A DNA stretch of 6,399 nt from positions 1-6,399 of the forward strand of contig WGCT01000454.1 of assembly GCA_015493625.1 (NCBI GenBank), given 5' to 3'. Under the pieces are notes generated by a model, which saw only the letters and a program-made list of their open reading frames with translations, was not told the origin of the DNA and did no database searches. Of the stretch, positions 1 to 5,220 are shown piece after piece. Positions within the stretch are counted from its first letter, which is position 1, and each line of letters opens with the position of its first letter. The DNA comes from Draconibacterium sp. (lineage in GTDB: Bacteria; Bacteroidota; Bacteroidia; Bacteroidales; Prolixibacteraceae). The position numbers were made by a program, and so were the translations under genes.

Positions 1-35
1 ATCTATATTTATACAATTTCTTAATTAACAGGCAT

Positions 36-2477
36 TTATTTTTTTAAAGTAGCCACTTTTGTCATTTTATAATTCCCCTTTAAATCGCGGTAAACAATGG
101 TATTCCACACTTCGCCGTTGTCGAGTTTAAAGTCTATGTCGTAGTTTATGCCGGCTACTACCTGAGTTTTTACGTGAGTAATTTTATCCAGTTTTGCCGA
201 AGTATTCATCTGTTGTAAAACAAAATTTAATGCTTTTTCAACTTCGGGGGTTACTTCGGTTTCGCTCCAGCCGCCGGGCATACTTTTTTTAAATGTTTTA
301 ACCTCAATTAATTCAACATCATTTCGGGTTCTGAAAATTACACTTGAAATTCCATCTTTTGGTACTGTTGCAAGGTACAATCCGGTCGACATAAAACTAT
401 TCTCTTTCCCCTCGGTAATTTTATATTTAATTGTTAATTTATCGTTCTCAAGGTCGCAATAAACAGGCTCTATTTCTTTTGAAATTTTTGATGGTTTTGT
501 TGCTACTGCAACAACAAAATTTTTCTCGAAATCTACTTTGTCAACTTTATTCTTCATGGTTTTTGCAATACCAAAATAGTTGTCAAAATCGTGTTGATTT
601 GTTAATACAAAATGTTTAAAATTGTTTTTAAATCGTACTGTATTCTTTGCAAAATAGCCGTTAATAGCTTTACAGTTTACTTGTGTCGAACTGTTTTTAG
701 CACCTCTTAATGCGGTTTTTTTATTCAGAATAAATCGTCCTTTATAAACTACTCCAACTATTGGAATGTCTTTTAATTTCTCTGGCTCAATTTTAAACGG
801 ATTTTCTCTTAAAATGGTAAAAGTCGCCTCTTTTCCCTCTTTTATCGAACCAATAACATTCTCCATTTCAAATGTACGGGCGGCAGTAATTGTAATTCCT
901 TTCATGGCGTCGTAAACCGAAATTCGTTCTTCCGGACACATCACTTTCCCACTTGCTACGATTCTGGTTGCAGCAACCCAAGCCAACAGAAGTGGTTCGG
1001 CAGGTGCCATGGCAAAATCGGAGTGTAACGAAACGGGGATTCCTCTTTTTGTAAATTCTTTTAACGAAACCATGTGAGATGCTCTTTCCGGCCCTAAGCC
1101 TGTTTCGCTGTACTTGTCGGCCAGTGCCCATAAATAATATGGATTTGCAGAAATTTCAACACCCAAATCGGCAGTGCGTTGTGCCTGTTCGGGGCTAAAT
1201 AAACCTACATGGTGAAATGTAGTACGGTGGTTTTTACGTGGATTGCGTTTCATGGCCGCTTCAACAAAATCTAAATATTTGTCGTACGCCAAATCGCCGG
1301 TAATATGTATGTGTATTTTATAACCTTTGTCCCACCAGTAGTTAAAAATATCTTGTGCCGGCTCCAACGGAATTATCCATTCCGAATGACAAGTCGGGCA
1401 ATTAATAAAACCATCTAACAGTTGTAGCGCCAGCGAATAGATGGCGCCATCGGCAAATGTTTTATACTGTTTTGGCAGAAATTTAATGTACTCGGTATTG
1501 TATAAACCGGGCAGTGAATCGATATGTGCTTCGTAAGCATCGTTTCCTATTTTCTTTACAAACTGTTCGGGGAAACCGGCAATTAGAAATATAGTATAAG
1601 CTTTTGCTTTTTCGGTGCCATCAACCAATACTGCATATTCATCTTCAAACGAACTGTTTGGGAAACTTGGCTCCATCATGGCGGTAAGTCCATTTTGAAG
1701 CATTAATTGAGATATTCTATCCATTCCCCGTTTTAACATCTCCTGGTCGCCAAAGAATGGGGCAAGTTTTGTTCCCTTCATCATTTGGTAAGCCCGTTCC
1801 CAGAAATGGTAATTGTCCCAGTCGGCCTGTTCATTATCGGCTTCCGACAAATCGCCTTTTTTAACCCCGTATTTTTTTGCACAAGCTGTATTTAAATAGA
1901 TTTCGTGGGTAGAGCGTTGCCAGATTATTGTGGGCACATCGCCGGTAACTTTGTCGAGGTCTTTTAACGTAAGTACGCCGTGCCACGATTTATGATATCC
2001 CCAGATTAAAACGGTCTTGGTTTTGTCTTTTTTCGAGTCGATTATCTCTTTTACTGCTTTTAGGTAGTTCTCTTTTCCGCTAACTCCCGGGTATGTTTTA
2101 TGCGGCATTCGCCATTCGTGGGGCGCAACAATGTCGTTGGCAAGAATAAAAGCACCAATAGAAACCGGATGTGCATGTGGTTCTATAAAACCAGGCATCA
2201 TGGTTTCGCCGTGCAGGTCGTGTTTTTTTGCTTTCCCTTCAAATTGTTTAAAAGCTTCGTCTTTCGAGCCAACAAAAATAATTTTGCCTTCGCGTTGTAC
2301 AACGGCTTCTACATATTCGGGCGCATCGCCTTCCATTGTAATAATGTCGCCACCATAATAGATGGTTTGCTGTAGTTTATAAGGTTCTGCAACTGCTTTT
2401 TCTTTCGAGTCTTTTTTCAATTGGTTGCAGCTAAACAGAGTTGCAACAATAATTGTTAACAGCATAATTTTTTTCAT
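36..2477 (-). CDS. Lipoprotein amidohydrolase (YtcJ/Amidohydro_3-like) with C-terminal cystatin-like domain
   Basis: Seen: 813 residues. A signal peptide ends in a lipobox (LFSC, Cys17), so the protein is probably lipidated and exported. Residues about 36-584 form a complete metal-dependent amidohydrolase. They include the HxH metal motif H101/H103 in MPGFIEPHAHP, a KTFADGA segment (K339, candidate bridging lysine), HIHITGD (H389, H391), H422/H423, and D487 in LHSDFAMAP. The usual C-terminal beta segment follows (GSIKEGKEATF). Known: YtcJ-type enzymes hydrolyse C-N bonds in amides or formamides; the substrate here cannot be predicted. Residues 585-732 form an unrecognised, possibly PrcB-like domain, and 733-813 match stefin-type cystatins. 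Family members usually stop near residue 585, so about 230 residues are extra. It is the last visible gene of the run, 42 bases after the preceding gene, with an A-rich leader and no Shine-Dalgarno sequence. Met5 is an alternative start. A CPTCH motif at 360-364 is odd. The hydrolase call is very secure. Confidence 0.93.
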   Translation of the reverse strand: MKKIMLLTIIVATLFSCNQLKKDSKEKAVAEPYKLQQTIYYGGDIITMEGDAPEYVEAVVQREGKIIFVGSKDEAFKQFEGKAKKHDLHGETMMPGFIEPHAHPVSIGAFILANDIVAPHEWRMPHKTYPGVSGKENYLKAVKEIIDSKKDKTKTVLIWGYHKSWHGVLTLKDLDKVTGDVPTIIWQRSTHEIYLNTACAKKYGVKKGDLSEADNEQADWDNYHFWERAYQMMKGTKLAPFFGDQEMLKRGMDRISQLMLQNGLTAMMEPSFPNSSFEDEYAVLVDGTEKAKAYTIFLIAGFPEQFVKKIGNDAYEAHIDSLPGLYNTEYIKFLPKQYKTFADGAIYSLALQLLDGFINCPTCHSEWIIPLEPAQDIFNYWWDKGYKIHIHITGDLAYDKYLDFVEAAMKRNPRKNHRTTFHHVGLFSPEQAQRTADLGVEISANPYYLWALADKYSETGLGPERASHMVSLKEFTKRGIPVSLHSDFAMAPAEPLLLAWVAATRIVASGKVMCPEERISVYDAMKGITITAARTFEMENVIGSIKEGKEATFTILRENPFKIEPEKLKDIPIVGVVYKGRFILNKKTALRGAKNSSTQVNCKAINGYFAKNTVRFKNNFKHFVLTNQHDFDNYFGIAKTMKNKVDKVDFEKNFVVAVATKPSKISKEIEPVYCDLENDKLTIKYKITEGKENSFMSTGLYLATVPKDGISSVIFRTRNDVELIEVKTFKKSMPGGWSETEVTPEVEKALNFVLQQMNTSAKLDKITHVKTQVVAGINYDIDFKLDNGEVWNTIVYRDLKGNYKMTKVATLKK
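39..281 (-). other. Stefin-type cystatin domain encoded at the 3' end of the amidohydrolase gene
   Basis: This is the protein-domain segment for residues 733-813. Seen: MPGGWSE at 733-739, then TPEVEKALNFV, which fits the single cystatin helix, then KTQVVAGINYDI with the loop Q772-V-V-A-G776, then Trp791 in GEVW at the position of the second hairpin. Known: cystatins block papain-like cysteine proteases with a wedge made of an N-terminal Gly, the QxVxG loop and a second loop often carrying Pro-Trp. Human stefin A, recalled from memory, begins MIPGGLSEA and has KTQVVAGTNYYI, so the match covers both binding elements. Gly-to-Gln spacing is about 37 residues here against about 42 in stefin A. 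No cysteines are present, as in stefins. Inference: the domain may be a working inhibitor, since all three contact elements are present, but binding through a shared fold without inhibition is possible. Confidence 0.85.
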
Positions 2478-2505
2478 AATGTGTGTTTTTTTAATAGTTT
2501 AAAAC

Positions 2506-2513
2506 CAAATTTA
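2506..2513 (-). promoter_or_regulatory. Candidate Bacteroidota -7 promoter box
   Basis: On the minus strand these bases read TAAATTTG, a full match to the Bacteroidota -7 consensus TAnnTTTG. The box lies in the 42-base gap before the amidohydrolase, about 28 bases upstream of its ATG. I see no TTTG or TTG -33 element about 19-21 bases further upstream. In AT-rich DNA an eight-base match with two free positions arises easily by chance. It could be a weak internal promoter for the last gene, but read-through from upstream is equally likely. Confidence 0.25.
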
Positions 2514-2519
2514 ACCGGA

Positions 2520-3653
2520 TTACTCTTTGTTCTTTTTCTTTGTGAGAGTTTTTCCGGTTATAAATCCTAATCCAAACGGAATAAAAAGGATTGCAATGAG
2601 TATCAGTAAAACATAAAATAAAATATCTTTTACCATGGCGTGTAGTTCAACCATGGCAGTTTTAACCAACTTGTTCGATGTTTTGTCGAAGTCTTCCATT
2701 ATTGCTTCCCGCTCAACACCCAGGCTGTCGCGAAAATGTGCTAATTCGCTGGTTGCAATTACCATTAACGAATCGAATTTTTCATTTAGATTATGCGAGA
2801 AAACCGCAATGTCGCGGTGCATTACAATAGCATCTTCCTGCATAGTTCGGCCGCTGTTTCGTAGTACAACAATTAACTCTTCGAACTGCTTATTAAAATC
2901 GTCGGCCATTTTTTGAATATCCAGCGAATCGATGTTCGACTGTTTTAATAGTTTTTCGCCACTCCATTGCGTCTCGCGCATGGTTTGTTCTGTGCCAATT
3001 GCCATGCGTGTCGAAAACTCGGATATAGCTTGTGGCAATGTTCCGTTGTTTATAATTATCAGGCTGTCGGGAATATTCTGGTACCGATACCAATCGTTAA
3101 AAACTGTTTCTCTGTAAAACTGAGAAGATACAATAGGCTCGTTTTTACGGATACTATCGACAAATGTTTGTGCATCGTTGTATTTTTCATGAAATGTATT
3201 TACCGCGATGGTATCTATTCTATTTAAAAGGCGTTGGCTGGCTTCTGTTGCAATGGGTTGCGAGTTCCCAAATAATCCGGCGCCGGCACCCTCATTCAAA
3301 TAGTCGGTCATTAATGCTGTCAGAATCCAGGTGTCTAAGAGAGCAATTTCTGGGTAGGTTTGAAAAATAGTGTTTTTTGCTGCCTGCGAAGCATTTATTT
3401 TCCAGGCGAGTGCATTCAGTTGTATCTCTTTTTCCAATTCACTATTCATTATAGAATCGGAGGCAACCATTACTTCATGAAAAAAGGTGATACCAAAATT
3501 ATGTACATCCAAACGGGTTTTTAACAATTCGGGTTCGAGCGGTGTTGTTTCCGATTCAATATTAAACTTTAACAGCGAACACCCGCTGAAAAGTAAAAAA
3601 ATAGATACAATCAAAAACAGGCTTCTTAAAAAACCTCGTTTGTATAAATACAT
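2520..3653 (-). CDS. Helical lipoprotein with C-terminal transmembrane segment, function unknown
   Basis: I do not recognise the family. Seen: 377 residues. The N-terminus has Lys/Arg, a hydrophobic stretch and the lipobox FSGC (Cys25), so lipidation is expected. Residues about 40-340 look largely alpha-helical and charged, with heptad-like patterning in about 240-340 that suggests a coiled coil. A strongly hydrophobic segment at about 344-366 is followed by a basic tail, TKKKNKE, consistent with a membrane helix whose end faces the cytoplasm. Having both a lipid anchor and a C-terminal membrane helix is uncommon. The two could sit in one membrane, or the protein could bridge the periplasm. 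The long helical part resembles the periplasmic or signalling portions of chemoreceptor-like proteins only in general character. The start is 6 bases after the preceding stop, so translation is probably coupled; there is no Shine-Dalgarno sequence. The gene call is secure, the function is not. Confidence 0.9.
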   Translation of the reverse strand: MYLYKRGFLRSLFLIVSIFLLFSGCSLLKFNIESETTPLEPELLKTRLDVHNFGITFFHEVMVASDSIMNSELEKEIQLNALAWKINASQAAKNTIFQTYPEIALLDTWILTALMTDYLNEGAGAGLFGNSQPIATEASQRLLNRIDTIAVNTFHEKYNDAQTFVDSIRKNEPIVSSQFYRETVFNDWYRYQNIPDSLIIINNGTLPQAISEFSTRMAIGTEQTMRETQWSGEKLLKQSNIDSLDIQKMADDFNKQFEELIVVLRNSGRTMQEDAIVMHRDIAVFSHNLNEKFDSLMVIATSELAHFRDSLGVEREAIMEDFDKTSNKLVKTAMVELHAMVKDILFYVLLILIAILFIPFGLGFITGKTLTKKKNKE

Positions 3654-3659
3654 ATTTGT

Positions 3660-4091
3660 TTATTTGTCTTTGTCTTTGTTTTTCCTCTTTTTCCCCAGCA
3701 CCTGTACTTTTGCCTTTTTCGAAATAAGAATATTTCCTGCCGAATCATACTCTAATTCAATATGTTGTAGCTTTGTGTCTTTCCCCGGCAAATCGAATGC
3801 AAACGAACTCATTCCTTTGTTTAAAATGCCAATACCTTTTGCATCGTACGATTTTTTTGTGCCGTCAGTCATTGTTACATGCACATGTTTTAGTTTTAAT
3901 GTACCTTGAATACATTTAATCTTAATTTTCGACACATTTCTTTTTTCGCCTTTTGGCGAAATTTTATCTATATCGCTTTTAAACGATGCCGTTTTTTCGG
4001 CAATTACAATCCAGCCATCTTCTGTTTGTGCATGCAATTGTGTAAAAGCTGCAACTAAAATAATACCGGCTATTAATAATCCTCTTTTCAT
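3660..4091 (-). CDS. Small secreted protein, possibly DUF2541-like
   Basis: Seen: 143 residues. Residues 1-21 are a signal peptide (MKRG, hydrophobic core, LHA cleavage before Gln22) with no lipobox, so the mature protein of about 122 residues is probably soluble in the periplasm or outside the cell. The mature part alternates short hydrophobic strands (SKIKIKCIQGTLKLKHVHV, FAFDLPG, LQHIELEYDS), which suggests a compact beta-sandwich. One cysteine (Cys60) is present. The last 14 residues are almost all Lys with some Asp and Asn, a basic tail that could bind anionic surfaces or nucleic acid. The order of a WIVIAEK-like first strand, a phosphate-neutral charged loop and a KIKIK strand recalls DUF2541, a family of unknown function that includes E. 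coli YaaI. That assignment is from memory of the pattern and is tentative. It lies 26 bases after the small lipoprotein gene and 6 bases before the next gene. Confidence 0.88.
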   Translation of the reverse strand: MKRGLLIAGIILVAAFTQLHAQTEDGWIVIAEKTASFKSDIDKISPKGEKRNVSKIKIKCIQGTLKLKHVHVTMTDGTKKSYDAKGIGILNKGMSSFAFDLPGKDTKLQHIELEYDSAGNILISKKAKVQVLGKKRKNKDKDK

Positions 4092-4117
4092 TTTGCTCTG
4101 TTTTTATAAATATAATT

Positions 4118-4303
4118 TTATTTAATTTTTCCACCACTGTATAAATTAACGCCAACGTGGGGGTGAACTCTCGGACCGTTTGGTCCCCAGTTAACATCGA
4201 CACCTGCATTTGTACCCCAATGCATATTTGCGCAACCTGCCAACAATGCCAGGCTAAAAACTACGAAAAGCATCACAACTATTTTTTTCATTTTATTCTT
4301 CAT
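4118..4303 (-). CDS. 61-residue lipoprotein, function unknown
   Basis: Seen: a basic start (MKNKMKK), a hydrophobic core and a textbook lipobox LAGC with Cys24, giving a mature lipoprotein of only about 38 residues. The mature part is rich in Gly, Asn, Val, Trp and His, and contains two similar stretches, GVDVNWGPNG (residues 34-43) and GVNLYSGG (51-58), which may be paired beta-hairpin elements. I do not recognise the family. Met5 (codon at 4289-4291) is an equally plausible start, which would give MKKIVVMLF and 57 residues; neither start has a Shine-Dalgarno sequence. The gene sits 18 bases after the VOC lipoprotein gene and 26 bases before the next gene, on the same strand. The good signal peptide and the tight packing make it a real gene despite its size. 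The short mature chain suggests a structural or accessory envelope role rather than an enzyme. Confidence 0.85.
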   Translation of the reverse strand: MKNKMKKIVVMLFVVFSLALLAGCANMHWGTNAGVDVNWGPNGPRVHPHVGVNLYSGGKIK

Positions 4304-4321
4304 GATTTTTATATTTAGCGA

Positions 4322-5185
4322 TTAGTTAATTGGCCATTCTTGAATTGTAAATTGTGCACCCTGTGGGTCGAGCAAAACAGCAACACTTCCTTTTCTAATG
4401 TCTGCATTCGGTTCTAACATAACGTGTGCACCGGCTTTTTTTGCTTTCTCCATAACTGCGTTAACATCGCTTACCCGAATGTAAGGCATCCATGCACTTC
4501 TTGCTCCTTCAACAGGATTCCCCAACACACCGCAATATTTCTTTTTGTCTTTTTCGAATACGAAATAGGGTGCTTTCGATCCTAAAATGCTTTTGCCTGA
4601 GAATTTAAATAAGTCTTCGTAATATTTTATCGATCCTTCCATGTCAGTTGTCCAAAGCTCGTTCCAAAGCCAGGTATTTATTGCAGGTTCTGAAAAGTCG
4701 GGGTCGCCCCCTTCGGCATATAAAAATGCCACCATTGCTCCTTGTGGGTCTTGAACAAGGGCTGTTTTTCCGCGCCCTTTAAAATTTACCGTTTTAAAAA
4801 CAGTTTTTCCGCCCTGCATTTCATTGTAGTTTACTGCTGCATCGACATCGGGAACCGAAACCGAGCTAACCCATTCGCCAACTGTACCATATCTGTCGGC
4901 CAGTTTAAATATTCCGCCAATTGCTTTGCCGTTTGCACTGATAACGTAATAACTGGTTTCTCCCGAGCCAAGTGTTTCAAATTTCCACCCAAAAACTTTC
5001 GAGTAAAAGTCCATCGATGCCGACGGGTCAGGTGATGCCAAGTCGTGCCATACAAATTGTCCGGTATGATGATTTCCGGTAGGAGATTGGGTTACCGGAG
5101 GATAAGAGATGCCGGTAATGCACGATGTTACAATTAGACCGGCAATTACCAAAGTTCCAAAAAATCGAATAATGAGTGTTTTCAT
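4322..5185 (-). CDS. Lipoprotein with two tandem VOC (glyoxalase-like) domains
   Basis: Seen: 287 residues. A signal peptide ends in the lipobox VTSC (Cys22). Two vicinal-oxygen-chelate repeats follow: residues about 42-160 and about 168-287. Both begin with an aromatic-rich first strand (FVWHDLASPDPSASMDFY and LWNELWTTDMEGSIKYY) followed by a helix, and both close with a DPQGA turn (146-150 and 273-277). Candidate metal ligands include His47, Glu176 and Glu283; domain 1 appears to have Tyr156 where domain 2 has Glu283, so one pocket may differ. Known: VOC enzymes include glyoxalase I, ring-cleaving dioxygenases and antibiotic-resistance proteins. The two-domain layout resembles the Cfp30B-type group (COG3324), whose members are mostly cytoplasmic with poorly defined substrates. 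A lipid-anchored, exported version is less usual and argues against a glutathione-dependent cytosolic role. It is 35 bases downstream of the barrel gene. Confidence 0.93.
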   Translation of the reverse strand: MKTLIIRFFGTLVIAGLIVTSCITGISYPPVTQSPTGNHHTGQFVWHDLASPDPSASMDFYSKVFGWKFETLGSGETSYYVISANGKAIGGIFKLADRYGTVGEWVSSVSVPDVDAAVNYNEMQGGKTVFKTVNFKGRGKTALVQDPQGAMVAFLYAEGGDPDFSEPAINTWLWNELWTTDMEGSIKYYEDLFKFSGKSILGSKAPYFVFEKDKKKYCGVLGNPVEGARSAWMPYIRVSDVNAVMEKAKKAGAHVMLEPNADIRKGSVAVLLDPQGAQFTIQEWPIN

Positions 5186-5220
5186 AATAAAAGTTTAATA
5201 AATTAATTACATGAAATTTC

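Noticed and set aside
1..35. Possible terminator or promoter downstream of the amidohydrolase
   Set aside because: AT-rich with a TTAATTAA palindrome only; no GC stem followed by a T-run on the minus strand, so no terminator can be supported.
868..1131. Open frame on the minus strand overlapping the amidohydrolase
   Set aside because: It lies wholly inside the amidohydrolase gene in another frame, is rich in Arg and Cys with no signal peptide or recognisable motif, and the amidohydrolase frame is well supported.
3660..3680. Short tandem hexamer (GACAAA on the minus strand) at the end of the 143-residue protein gene
   Set aside because: There are only about two copies, explained by alternating Lys and Asp codons in the basic tail; too short to call a repeat element.
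3487..3909. 140-residue plus-strand open frame across two minus-strand genes
   Set aside because: It spans the junction of two well-supported genes on the other strand, and its hydrophobic composition reflects the reverse complement of Lys/Glu-rich codons.
4831..5055. Minus-strand open frame inside the VOC gene
   Set aside because: It overlaps conserved VOC domain 1 in another frame and has no features of its own.
5186..5220. Possible promoter between the barrel and VOC genes
   Set aside because: The gap is AT-rich but contains no TAnnTTTG match on the minus strand; read-through is the simpler explanation.
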